Source: Treponema sp. UBA6852 (GTDB lineage Bacteria; Spirochaetota; Spirochaetia; Treponematales; Treponemataceae). From it: 64,000 bases of DNA. The translations under genes were made by a program, and so were the position numbers. The first letter of the stretch is position 1. The number at the start of each line of letters is the position of its first letter. Shown here one piece after another: positions 52,001 through 60,854 of the stretch. The notes under the pieces are model-generated. The model had not been told where the DNA came from, made no database searches, and saw only the letters and a program-made list of their open reading frames with translations. The stretch is from assembly GCA_002449305.1 (NCBI GenBank), contig DKDI01000004.1, forward strand, positions 364 through 64,363, in the 5' to 3' direction.

Positions 52001-52658
52001 CGGCTTTTATCTCCTCGTCAAGAATCTGGACAATATACAAGTCTCCGCGCTGCCTTTTGTTCCGCTCAACATCAAAATATTCACGTCGCGCGCTTGTATC
52101 CCGCAATTCTTTTTTTGCGAACCATTCTGAATAATCGGCAGTTTCAGCTCCAATAAATCTTATTGTGTCAAAGGATTTTTTGCTTTTCAGGACAACTTGA
52201 ATGCCTAGCTTTCCCAGTTTCATGGCGTTTCCAAGCTGGCGGACAGAGATTGCTCCGTTTATAAAATCCTGCGCAAATGAAAAATAGCTGTCATCTGCCC
52301 TGTAGCCAGTAACAATATCGTAATCCTTGTAAGGAACAGAAAAATTTTTCAGGAGATAATTTTTTGCCTCCTGTGCAAGAGCCGAGCCAATATCAAAAAT
52401 TCTGTTTTCAAGAAGAATTGCAAGCCAATGAAGAATTGTATATTTTTCAGAATTCAAGTCCAAGACAGTCAATCCGCCGGTTTCAAGCTCATAAATATTT
52501 GCATATCCGTTTGAATTTTTTGAAACGCCCCATTCCTTAGCCATATCAAGCTCTTCCGTGCAATAAAATCCTAATCCGTAGTCGTTTATTGCCTTTCCAA
52601 AGCCAAAAATGGGTTTTTCTATAATTTTATTTGAACCATGATAAATCTTCTTTTTCAT
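51981..52658 (-). CDS. DUF3990 protein, ADP-ribosyltransferase-like toxin candidate
   Basis: A 225-residue DUF3990-type protein. It starts KKKIYHGSNKIIEKPIF and continues YGLGFYCTEELDMAKEWG, the His and Tyr positions typical of the PARP/ART fold. The later YRADDSYFSFAQDFINGA and EYFDVERN are family segments. Such proteins are predicted NAD-dependent ADP-ribosylating toxins. It is co-transcribed with an XRE protein, the usual toxin-antitoxin arrangement. The promoter boxes lie so close to the ATG that the message may be leaderless. Confidence 0.75.
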   Translation of the reverse strand: MKKKIYHGSNKIIEKPIFGFGKAINDYGLGFYCTEELDMAKEWGVSKNSNGYANIYELETGGLTVLDLNSEKYTILHWLAILLENRIFDIGSALAQEAKNYLLKNFSVPYKDYDIVTGYRADDSYFSFAQDFINGAISVRQLGNAMKLGKLGIQVVLKSKKSFDTIRFIGAETADYSEWFAKKELRDTSARREYFDVERNKRQRGDLYIVQILDEEIKADDSRLR

Positions 52659-52664
52659 TGTTAT

Positions 52665-52693
52665 ATGATACTCTTATAGGAGTAGTTTTTCAA
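52665..52693 (-). promoter_or_regulatory. Promoter and operator of the DUF3990/XRE pair
   Basis: On the minus strand TTGAAA (52688-52693) and TATCAT (52665-52670) are exactly 17 bp apart. A short inverted repeat, TACTC-N6-GAGTA (52669-52684), fills the space between them, a classic place for a repressor. The -10 box ends 6 bp before the ATG. Confidence 0.65.
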
Positions 52694-52762
52694 GAAAAGT
52701 TTATAGTCTATGAATTGTTTTTTTTCAGCAACTTTCAAAAAACAAACTCACAAATCTTATAC

Positions 52763-53944
52763 TTACGCTTCCCCTTCCTGTTCGAGTTTGCAGTTGTTTT
52801 CAAGCATATAGTCAGCAGTTTTTTTGTAATCTGGAAATTTTTCTGCCAAATTGCAAAGCCGTTTTTTGTCATTCGCTGTAAGTGTTATCCAATGAGCTTT
52901 GTTTTTTTCAAGGGTTTCAATGTTCATATTAAAAGGCTCAAAATCAATTTCTGTTTTATTTTTAAGATGCTCAAGAATATAAAATCCGCCGGCATCTATG
53001 TCGCCAAAATGTTTAAATTTTGCTTTAGGATTGCATTTATAAACTAGCTTTATAAAATCTCTTTTTACAGAATTATGAAATCCGCCAAGATAAATCACGA
53101 GTTCATTATTCGGCTGATATTTGTGAAAACTCGTTAGATTTTCAATTGTGATTACAGAAGCGCCTCTCAGCTCCACGGAAAGCAGAGCCCGCAGACTTTG
53201 GGTTGAAAGTCCTATGTCTCCGCTGATTTTTTCCAAATCAATTTTCTGTCCAAGATTTAAAATTCCTTTTCCTTTTAACATTACGTAAGTCGGGGTTTTT
53301 ATAATATTGTGTTCTTCCAAAACGGTTTCTTTGTCATCATATTCTCCATAATTATATAGAAGAGAACGCACAGATGATTCAATTGATTCAAGCCTTTTGG
53401 AATTATTAAAAAGTTTTACAGAAAATTCACGGATAAATATTTCATTCTGGTTCTCAAGAATTGCCTTTGCAGCCAAAAGAATATCTTTATATTCAGAGAG
53501 TTCTCCATCAAAAAACTGAATGTTCTTATTTTCCTTAAGATGACTTTTTTGCTCGTGAATATATTTTAGAAGCGGAACATAGATTTCATCATTTTTTTCA
53601 TATTCTGCCCAAAGCTTAAGCAGCAAACTATTTGTATCAGCTTTTGGAATTCTGTTTATGTACTTGTAACTTTCCAGAATTGAATTCTGCTCCAAAAAAA
53701 CAGTTTTTATTTTTCCGCTTCTTTCTGCTTTATATGATATAAGCTCTTTTCTTTTTAGCGACTCAAGATTTGTGTTGATTTCTTTATAAAAGGCGAAGTC
53801 GGAATCATCGTCGTATTTTGGAAAAAGCCTAGCAACAGAAATTTTAAATGTCTGCTGATTTTTGTTTTTTCCGATAAAAGTCTTGCTTTTTTCATAAGAA
53901 TCAAGCAAGGCGTTCAGAATTTTTGATTCAATTTTAGTCGCCAT
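52763..53944 (-). CDS. jetD: Wadjet nuclease subunit JetD
   Basis: A 393-residue JetD. The N-terminal helical half matches the DUF3322-like arm. The C-terminal half is a TOPRIM nuclease related to topoisomerase VI and Spo11, with SVITIENLTSFHKY (catalytic Glu), IYLGGFHNS, and FKHFGDIDAGGFYILEHL (DxD). In Wadjet it cuts closed circular DNA extruded by the SMC motor. It overlaps the jetC 3' end by 11 bp and is the last gene of the operon. Confidence 0.9.
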   Translation of the reverse strand: MATKIESKILNALLDSYEKSKTFIGKNKNQQTFKISVARLFPKYDDDSDFAFYKEINTNLESLKRKELISYKAERSGKIKTVFLEQNSILESYKYINRIPKADTNSLLLKLWAEYEKNDEIYVPLLKYIHEQKSHLKENKNIQFFDGELSEYKDILLAAKAILENQNEIFIREFSVKLFNNSKRLESIESSVRSLLYNYGEYDDKETVLEEHNIIKTPTYVMLKGKGILNLGQKIDLEKISGDIGLSTQSLRALLSVELRGASVITIENLTSFHKYQPNNELVIYLGGFHNSVKRDFIKLVYKCNPKAKFKHFGDIDAGGFYILEHLKNKTEIDFEPFNMNIETLEKNKAHWITLTANDKKRLCNLAEKFPDYKKTADYMLENNCKLEQEGEA

Positions 53945-56900
53945 AATATCTGAAATCCTCTACAAAACTTATGGTATCTTCGCGCATAACGGTCAGAACT
54001 GAATCTACATTTTCTTCAATGTCTTGAATCTTTGGCGAAGGCGCAACTAGAATTGTCTGGAACTGAAGCTGATTGAAAAATTTCATCACACTTGAAATCC
54101 GCTGCTCATCCATATTGTTGAATGCTTCATCCAGTAAAAGCAGACGGACGCAATTATTATTCTTGTAAATATTATTAAGAGAAGCCGCCATAATTACGTA
54201 AAAAGGAACCTGGGATTCTCCGCCGCTGTTGCTTTTTGCCTTTGCAGAAAGTTTTTGAACAGTTCCATTTTTCTTGGTGATTTCAATATCATAATCAAGA
54301 TAAGTTCTGTAATCGGTATATTCACGGACAGCTTGGTCGCTGGAATCGCCCGCCTTGATTTTTGTAAAAAGTTCTTCAATCTCTTCCCTATATTGGCTCT
54401 CAAAATTTCCGGTAAAAAGATTTTCGCTTCCAAAATTATCATCAGACATAATCATGTTATAAAGATTTCTTTTTTGAGAATTCGGCGTAAGAATAAATCT
54501 GTATGTATCTTCGCCGTACTTAATATCTTTAAGTGCCTTTTTAAGATTATCAAATTCATATTTTGCGCTTTCAATTGATTCCTTCATTTTTGAAAGGAAT
54601 TCATTTCTAAAAATATCTTCGCATTTATCGCGGGCAGAACGGATTGACTCCTCATAATAGACAATCTGATAGCCATTTAATTTATCAAACTGATTTTTGA
54701 ACTGCTCAAAGCCTTCAAGCCCAGAAATAAAATCCTTGCTGAAATCCGAATTGTATTTGCTCTGCATCTGATAAAGACCGATAAAATTCTTTTCGCCATT
54801 AAGAAGCCGGCTGGCACGGTTATCATAAACTGATTTCTGCCTTGTGTAATTTTCTTTTATTGCCGGCAAATCATCCTTTTTTGTTAGCCCCTGATACTTT
54901 TCAAAAGCCTCGCTATATGTCGCCGCCTGATAATCCTGCAAACCCGAAAGCTCTTTCTTTTTGTTTTCAAGCTGCGCGTCTATTTCATGCAAAGTATTTT
55001 CCGCAGTGCTGATTTTATCCTGCAAACTTCTTTCATCGCCAGTTAATTTGTCTTTTTCAGCTGATAAATTTGTTTCAATTTTTTCATATTCTGTAATCTG
55101 ATTTTGAAGTTCAATAATATCCGGATTTTTTGAGATTTTATCAAATTCTTCCTTTTCTTTTTTCAGCCGGATAGTTACAGATTCCAGTTTATTTGGCGCA
55201 TCCATGTAATTTTTAAGCATATCAAAATTTACATGGTCATAAGAATTTTCAATCTGATTAAAAACATTAAGCTTTTCTCGCAAAGCAGGAAGTTTTTCAA
55301 GCAACTCTTTTCTCTGCGATTTTGCATTTCTTAACTGAACTTCAATTGCGTCTTTTCCAATATATGGCTTTGAATAAATCTTAGGATCTATTTTGCGTGA
55401 AACATAATTTTTATAAACCATGCAGTCTTTTGTGATTGCCGAAGGATAATTTTCAAGTTCTTCAAGTCTTTCACAACAGATGACATTTCCTAAAATATAA
55501 TCTGCATAGCATCTTGCAAAACGGTTTTCAGTTTGCACAAGCATAGCCAAAGAATTTGAATCTGGCTCAACTTCCGGCAGTTTTCTAAAGTTTATTATTC
55601 CCTGATTGTAGCTTTTCTTATTTGCGTTATAAATTTCCAGCGCAAGATTGTAATATTCAGGCTCTACAATCAGATAGAAACGCTGCGTATTCAAGTAACC
55701 TTCAATAGCATTAGTCCACTGCTTATCTGTAATAGACAAGAGTTCTGCAAAAATGTAAACAGGCGAGTCAATTCCTTTCTCTTCAAATTCTTTTTGTATG
55801 CAAGCTCTTAAGCGTTCTGTTTCTTCCGAAAATTGAATTGTTTTAGACTCCAAAGCTTCTATTTCTTTTTCAAGCACAGCGATTTTCTGGGAAATTGTTT
55901 CACGTTCAGTTTTTGCAAGATATTTATTTTCACGGATGCCTTCAATTTCTTTTTTGACAAAAACTTCCAGTTCTTCAACAGTTTCTGCTTTTTGATTTTC
56001 ATCGCCGGCAAGCCCGATATTTTTCACTTCATCCGCGCTTACAGGAATATCTTTTATTTTTATGAACATATTCAGATAATTGTTTAAAAATCTTAAATAG
56101 TCTGTAAGCTGCTGTTTCCGATTTTCTTCATCTAATTTTTCTTCTGACAGTTTATTAATTGAATTCTGCAATTTTTCTGTTAGTTTATGATAATCAGTAT
56201 CTTCAAAAGTCTGTCGCAGTTGAACCAGCTTAGCATTTATTTCTTTAAGTTGCTTTTCAATATTTTCTTTTTCTGAAGCCTTGTTTTTTAGTTTTTGCGT
56301 ATCAATGCGAATCTGGCTTAAGCCATCTTCTTTTTTCTTTTCAAGAAAATCCCTGTCAATAATTTTCAGGAGCATATCGTTTACTTTTTTATTGTGCTCA
56401 TTTTCTTCTATCTCCGTGTACCGGGCAAAAATTTCTTCAAGAGAATCACGTTCCCTCTTAGCCTTTTTTAATGTCTGCTCAAATTCATTCAAAGTATCAA
56501 TGCTTTCACGGAGCGACTGGACATCAATATTTTTTTCTGAAAGAACATATTTGTTGATAAAATCCTTTACGTTATCAACAGGACGGAATGCCAATGCCTT
56601 TAGCAGAACCTCAAAAAACTTATCCTCAAGATTTCCAAGCCTGTGCCTGAGATTTTCTTTATATTCAGAAACAGTTTTTATATAACGGACTTTTTCTCCA
56701 TTTTTGCGGAATTCTTCAGCCATCGCAGGTTTGTTTTCTTCTGTTAAAAAAGAAAAATCATCCAGTTTTCCGTTTTCTATGTACCACCTTTTGCTAGGCG
56801 ATTCATTTTCATTTCCAGAAGTTATGTGAACTCCAATTATAAACCAGCGGTTTTCTTTTTCCTCGTAAAATTCCAAAGCAATATTGCTTATCACATTTCC

Positions 56901-57182
56901 TTCGCGCAGAAAAGTTTTTTCTGTTGTATTGATTTTGCAGCGGACATAACTTTTTAAGTCACGGTCTGAATTTTCATTGGCAGCTTTATTGAACTTTGAA
57001 GAATTTCCTGTAAGCACCATCTGAATCGCATCAAGAACAGTAGATTTTCCGGCGGCATTTTCTCCGCTGATTAAGACCGAGCCCTGATTTATAGGAAATG
57101 TTTCATAGCCAAAATACATCCAGTTTAAAAGCCGAACTCTATTCAGCTTCTTCGTCTGCAAAGTCTTCTGCATCATCTGCAT
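53934..57182 (-). CDS. jetC: Wadjet SMC-like ATPase JetC
   Basis: A 1082-residue MukB-like SMC protein. Walker A is LISGENAAGKSTVLDA near residue 40, the signature is SNSGGESQVPF, and Walker B is RLLLLDEAFNNMDEQR. Long coiled coils with a hinge-like region lie between. It is the loop-extruding motor that finds plasmids by topology. The start at 57182 is chosen because TAGGAG lies 6 bp upstream; ATG 57188 is also possible. It overlaps the jetB 3' end. Confidence 0.92.
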   Translation of the reverse strand: MQMMQKTLQTKKLNRVRLLNWMYFGYETFPINQGSVLISGENAAGKSTVLDAIQMVLTGNSSKFNKAANENSDRDLKSYVRCKINTTEKTFLREGNVISNIALEFYEEKENRWFIIGVHITSGNENESPSKRWYIENGKLDDFSFLTEENKPAMAEEFRKNGEKVRYIKTVSEYKENLRHRLGNLEDKFFEVLLKALAFRPVDNVKDFINKYVLSEKNIDVQSLRESIDTLNEFEQTLKKAKRERDSLEEIFARYTEIEENEHNKKVNDMLLKIIDRDFLEKKKEDGLSQIRIDTQKLKNKASEKENIEKQLKEINAKLVQLRQTFEDTDYHKLTEKLQNSINKLSEEKLDEENRKQQLTDYLRFLNNYLNMFIKIKDIPVSADEVKNIGLAGDENQKAETVEELEVFVKKEIEGIRENKYLAKTERETISQKIAVLEKEIEALESKTIQFSEETERLRACIQKEFEEKGIDSPVYIFAELLSITDKQWTNAIEGYLNTQRFYLIVEPEYYNLALEIYNANKKSYNQGIINFRKLPEVEPDSNSLAMLVQTENRFARCYADYILGNVICCERLEELENYPSAITKDCMVYKNYVSRKIDPKIYSKPYIGKDAIEVQLRNAKSQRKELLEKLPALREKLNVFNQIENSYDHVNFDMLKNYMDAPNKLESVTIRLKKEKEEFDKISKNPDIIELQNQITEYEKIETNLSAEKDKLTGDERSLQDKISTAENTLHEIDAQLENKKKELSGLQDYQAATYSEAFEKYQGLTKKDDLPAIKENYTRQKSVYDNRASRLLNGEKNFIGLYQMQSKYNSDFSKDFISGLEGFEQFKNQFDKLNGYQIVYYEESIRSARDKCEDIFRNEFLSKMKESIESAKYEFDNLKKALKDIKYGEDTYRFILTPNSQKRNLYNMIMSDDNFGSENLFTGNFESQYREEIEELFTKIKAGDSSDQAVREYTDYRTYLDYDIEITKKNGTVQKLSAKAKSNSGGESQVPFYVIMAASLNNIYKNNNCVRLLLLDEAFNNMDEQRISSVMKFFNQLQFQTILVAPSPKIQDIEENVDSVLTVMREDTISFVEDFRYYGD

Positions 57183-57789
57183 TTTCATCTCCTACTTCAT
57201 ATTCCGCCAGCCGTTCTTTTACACTTTCATACAAATGCGTAATTCCCTCGTTTGGAATAGCAATCATAATCGAAGGATAAATTTCTATCCGAGTTTCACC
57301 TTGACTTATATCAGAAGTCAGATTTCTGATGATGTTGTAGCGTTTAAAAAGAGCAATAATCTGTCTTTCTGAGCCTTTGTCAAGTTTCTGTTTATTTTTA
57401 ACTTTCAGCAGATTGTATTTGTCGCGGATTTCTTGAATTGTTACAGTTACATTGTCTCCGTTTGTTGAAAGGTCATTTCTTTTTTCCAGATATAAAAGTT
57501 TTAGAATCAAAAACATAATACTTTCAAATTTTGTAAACTGAAGCCGCCCAGTTCCATTCCGGTTTGAAATTGAAATAAGCCCAATATCTTCATCAATCCG
57601 AAGGTCGTAGCCAAACAAATCAAAAACAATCCTGAACTGCTCTTTATTGTCTTTTATATAAATGTAATCCTGACGCGCATCCTCTTTTTTCTTCAAGATA
57701 AAGCAGTGATTCAAAAGATTATTTGCCGCCCTTGAAAACTTTTCCTTTTGAGAATTAGAATTTCCGATTACTTCAAGCTGTTCAAACAT
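57139..57789 (-). CDS. jetB: Wadjet subunit JetB (DUF4194)
   Basis: A 216-residue MukE-like kite protein of the DUF4194 family. It has FDLFGYDLRIDEDIGLISI, RLQFTKFESIMFLILKLLYLEKRND, and a winged-helix C-terminus with IEIYPSIMIAI, then a very acidic tail (DENADDAEDFADEEAE). It bridges JetA and JetC. The acidic tail codons overlap the jetC start by about 44 bp, so the tail may be constrained by the second reading frame. It lies 77 bp after jetA, with a GC-rich palindromic unit in between. Confidence 0.88.
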   Translation of the reverse strand: MFEQLEVIGNSNSQKEKFSRAANNLLNHCFILKKKEDARQDYIYIKDNKEQFRIVFDLFGYDLRIDEDIGLISISNRNGTGRLQFTKFESIMFLILKLLYLEKRNDLSTNGDNVTVTIQEIRDKYNLLKVKNKQKLDKGSERQIIALFKRYNIIRNLTSDISQGETRIEIYPSIMIAIPNEGITHLYESVKERLAEYEVGDENADDAEDFADEEAE

Positions 57790-57794
57790 AAATT

Positions 57795-57900
57795 ATGGGC
57801 ACCACCTTGCCCTGCAAGGCCGCTACGTCCACCCTTCGCTGCCGCTCATTGCAAGCGGCAAGACGCTTACAACTCCGGGGTTACCATCGCTGGCGCTTTC
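57795..57900. repeat. GC-rich palindromic unit at the jetA-jetB junction
   Basis: Perfect hairpins CCTTGC/GCAAGG (57805-57819) and GCCGCT/AGCGGC (57841-57859) lie in a GC-rich block within an AT-rich operon. The block also supplies the last ten or so codons of jetA (KAPAMVTPEL). It looks inserted, like the blocks at 14850-15060 and 30518-30589. Confidence 0.55.
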
Positions 57901-59267
57901 CTCCTTATCTCAAAATCCGTAAATTCGCACTTTTCAGTTTTCACTCTTTGCCCTGTTCTCTGAACCATATATATAGAAGATTCAATTGCAAAAAGCCTTA
58001 TATAAATCAGATTTTCAAAATCCTTACGGTTATTAACAGGAATATCAGAAGCCAATATCAGCTGCTTTTCTCCAAGACGCTCCAATACAAGTTTTTCTAT
58101 TTTCTTTCTGTAAATACGCGCCATTTGCTTATCAAGTATCAGTTTCTTTTTTATTAACTTTTCTTCTTCTGTCAAAGTTTTCGCAGTGTCAATGCTTGCA
58201 ACTTCTGCATAAGATTTCTTTTCCGGGATTTTCTTTACTGATTCTTCGCAGATATATTTCTGAACAAAAACATTGAACAAGCTATCAGGAACAGTTTCAT
58301 CCTCTTCGGAAACTTCTGCCAAATATCTTAAAATCGCATTGATTTTTCCTTCCTGATTTGTTCCGGATGCCAGCTCAAATTTCGCCCTTGAAGCCGCATT
58401 TTTCATATAGTGATTGTTTTTACGGTCAATATCCTCAATGATTTTATCAAGATTTTCAAATGCGGTTTTTACATCAACAATCATTTCTATGATTTTATCT
58501 TGGGCTAAGTCCGAATCAGATTCCTGCTCAATCTCCATATAGCCGGAAACCAAATCTTTTAAAACTTTAGGCTCAGAAAGCATTTTATCCAAATTGACTT
58601 TTATTGACTGCCTGAATTTTCCGACATTCTCGCTAGTCTTTAAGCGATAAAGCGATTTTGAAACAATCTCATCATTATAAGCCGCAAACATATCAAGAAC
58701 AGAAGACAGATTCTTGTTTTTTGTCTGTCGGTCGATATGCTTCTTAATTGAAATATTAAGTTTTTTCAGACTTGAAACAAGCTGCTCTGTATTGCTCACA
58801 ACATTTTTTAGAATAAACTGGTACGGCTTTGAATACAATTCTTCGTTTTGTAAAACCGCATGAATCTGAGAAATAAGTCCCTGATATTCAGTCTCCTCAT
58901 TTTTGATGACATCATTCATCGTTCGAATAAAAGGAACTGCCTGTTCTGTAAGAACTACATTCTGCTGATAATTCTTTTCATCCTCAAAATCAAGCCAGCC
59001 GCAATCTTTTAAATAGTTGATTGTTTTTTGAGCTTTGCTTCTAGAATCCTTTTCAAAACTGTTATCATCATCAAAACTTATTTCATCTGTTCTGCCGTTA
59101 AAATATTCTGCTAAAGTGGAAACAACAGACTCCCGGTCAACTCCATAAGAAATTTCAGATTTGTACGAATTATAAACCGCCAAAAGACAGTCAGCATACT
59201 GGTCTTTATATTTACTGACGAGAGGCTTAAAAAAATCTGCCGGAATTATGGAGAAAAGATTTTTCAT
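57867..59267 (-). CDS. jetA: Wadjet subunit JetA (DUF5716 type)
   Basis: A 466-residue MukF-like kleisin of the DUF5716-type JetA family, which points to a type III Wadjet system. The N-terminal winged helix includes FSIIPADFFKPLVSKYKDQYADCLLAVY and KTINYLKDCGWLDFE. The middle is helical, and the C-terminal kite-binding part includes RIYRKKIEKLVLERLGEKQLILASDIPV. The final ten residues are encoded in a GC-rich palindromic block and are probably not ancestral. It is the first gene of the operon, with a promoter at 59287-59295. Confidence 0.88.
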   Translation of the reverse strand: MKNLFSIIPADFFKPLVSKYKDQYADCLLAVYNSYKSEISYGVDRESVVSTLAEYFNGRTDEISFDDDNSFEKDSRSKAQKTINYLKDCGWLDFEDEKNYQQNVVLTEQAVPFIRTMNDVIKNEETEYQGLISQIHAVLQNEELYSKPYQFILKNVVSNTEQLVSSLKKLNISIKKHIDRQTKNKNLSSVLDMFAAYNDEIVSKSLYRLKTSENVGKFRQSIKVNLDKMLSEPKVLKDLVSGYMEIEQESDSDLAQDKIIEMIVDVKTAFENLDKIIEDIDRKNNHYMKNAASRAKFELASGTNQEGKINAILRYLAEVSEEDETVPDSLFNVFVQKYICEESVKKIPEKKSYAEVASIDTAKTLTEEEKLIKKKLILDKQMARIYRKKIEKLVLERLGEKQLILASDIPVNNRKDFENLIYIRLFAIESSIYMVQRTGQRVKTEKCEFTDFEIRRKAPAMVTPEL

Positions 59268-59286
59268 AATTTCTGATTACAAGATT

Positions 59287-59295
59287 ATTATAGCA
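59287..59295 (-). promoter_or_regulatory. Extended -10 promoter of the Wadjet operon
   Basis: TGCTATAAT on the minus strand, 19 bp before the jetA ATG, giving a leader of about a dozen bases with only a weak ribosome site. Confidence 0.6.
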
Positions 59296-59357
59296 TGATT
59301 TATGGAGTTTTTCTTATAAAATCAGCAGGATAATTTTCAATTCAAGTCTTTCCGTCC

Positions 59358-60593
59358 TCACCACTCCCCGCTCAAAAAATCCTTGATGTGCACAATTTTT
59401 ATTCCGTCCTCAATTCCGCAGACGGAGGAATCCATTGTAACGACGTATTTCGGGAAGCTGTCCTTTATTGCTTTGAGGTTTCCGATTTCCCTGTCCGAAT
59501 CCTCCGGCAGAGTTCTGCACACCTGAACGTAGATTTTCTGCCCATGCCTGACCGCCACAAAATCAATTTCCTTGTCATAAAGTTTTCCGATGTAAACTGA
59601 AAATCCTCGGCGGCGAAGCTCCAAGTAAACTATATTTTCAAGAACCGAAGCCACGGATTTTGGAGAATAACCGAACTGGCTGTATTTGAATCCGATGTCG
59701 GAAAGATAATATTTTTCCTGGGTTTTTAAAATTTCCTTGCCTTGAATATCGTAGCGGTTGCAGCGGTAGATTATGAACGCTTCCTCAAGCCAGGCAATAT
59801 AATTGTAGATTGTCTCAATTGAAACTGAGCGGTGCTGGCTTTTGAAAAAGTCGAAAATTGTCTTTGCGCTGAAATTCTTTCCCAGATTTTCAAGAACAAA
59901 TCTGACAACCCGGTTGAACATCTCCAAGTTCGAGATATTGTGCCGTCTTGAAATATCGCGCGTTACAACCGTCGAATAAATTCCGTCAATAATCTGATAG
60001 TTTTCTTCCTGACTGTGATTCGTTTTTGCAATAAAAGGAAAACCGCCGGATTTTAAATACATGTCAAAATATTCATCCTTTGTCCTTTCCGCTGATTCAG
60101 GAAAATACGTCTTCTTGAATTCCATGAATTCAAGAAAAGAAAGCGTGTAAACTGGAATCAGAACAAAGCGGCCGGTAAGAAATGTTGAAATCTCAGAGGA
60201 CAGCAGTTTTGAATTTGAGCCGGTAACGTAAATGTCCACGTTCCGATTTTCAAAAAGAGAATTGACGCACTTTTCCCAGTTTTCAACTTCCTGAACCTCA
60301 TCCAAAAGAAGATAAACTTTCTGACTTTTATCAGCATTTTCAATTGCAGCAAGCAAGTCCGCATTCATCTGAGAAGCGTCATAACTTTCATCAAATTCCA
60401 TGGAAAAATAAAGCCTCTCAATTACATTTCGCGGATTTACGCCCATAGACAAAAGCTCTTTTTTATAAGTGCTCAGGATTGTAGACTTTCCGCAGCGGCG
60501 CACACCGCAAAGAATCTTTATAATGCTTTCATCCTTGAACTTCTTGAGATTTTCTATAAATACCGACCGAAAAAGCTCCAAATCATCTTTCAT
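59358..60593 (-). CDS. AAA_14/DUF4143 ATPase
   Basis: A 411-residue ATPase of the AAA_14-DUF4143 type. Walker A is LCGVRRCGKSTILS, Walker B is VYLLLDEVQEVENWEK, and sensor 1 is IYVTGSNSKLLSSE. The C-terminal DUF4143 part ends in EIDFVAVRHGQKIYVQVC, like an inactive PD-(D/E)XK fold, with Glu-x-Asp kept and Gln for Glu. These are common single genes in bacteria of uncertain role. The upstream region has multiple palindromes (60607-60774). Confidence 0.85.
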   Translation of the reverse strand: MKDDLELFRSVFIENLKKFKDESIIKILCGVRRCGKSTILSTYKKELLSMGVNPRNVIERLYFSMEFDESYDASQMNADLLAAIENADKSQKVYLLLDEVQEVENWEKCVNSLFENRNVDIYVTGSNSKLLSSEISTFLTGRFVLIPVYTLSFLEFMEFKKTYFPESAERTKDEYFDMYLKSGGFPFIAKTNHSQEENYQIIDGIYSTVVTRDISRRHNISNLEMFNRVVRFVLENLGKNFSAKTIFDFFKSQHRSVSIETIYNYIAWLEEAFIIYRCNRYDIQGKEILKTQEKYYLSDIGFKYSQFGYSPKSVASVLENIVYLELRRRGFSVYIGKLYDKEIDFVAVRHGQKIYVQVCRTLPEDSDREIGNLKAIKDSFPKYVVTMDSSVCGIEDGIKIVHIKDFLSGEW

Positions 60594-60606
60594 ATTTTCA
60601 GATTTT

Positions 60607-60774
60607 AACTGAAAAAGTTTAGAAAAACAATAAGTTTTTCAGTTTTAGACTGAAAAACTTCAAAAAGTACAAGTTCTTCGGTGAGTTTCTATGCAGATTT
60701 TTTCCGATAATCCCTTTCCCTACTGAAAACTATTTCAAATTTCGCAAAAGTTTTCAGCAGCAGTGAAAACTTTT
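60607..60774. promoter_or_regulatory. Palindrome cluster in the divergent AAA_14-lipocalin gap
   Basis: Copies of ACTGAAAAACTT and its complement recur. There is a perfect 12-bp-arm inverted repeat with a 5-bp centre at 60632-60660, a perfect 11-bp-arm repeat (AAAAGTTTTCA) with a 7-bp centre at 60746-60774, and single copies at 60607-60620 and 60722-60730. The cluster lies between divergent genes and looks like a set of operator sites for one regulator. Confidence 0.55.
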
Positions 60775-60854
60775 CTTGCCTTCATCAATCTTTGTGATTA
60801 TTTTCTTTGTAGGTTGCATGCGATTTTTCTCTTTGAAATTTTATGGAGGTATGT

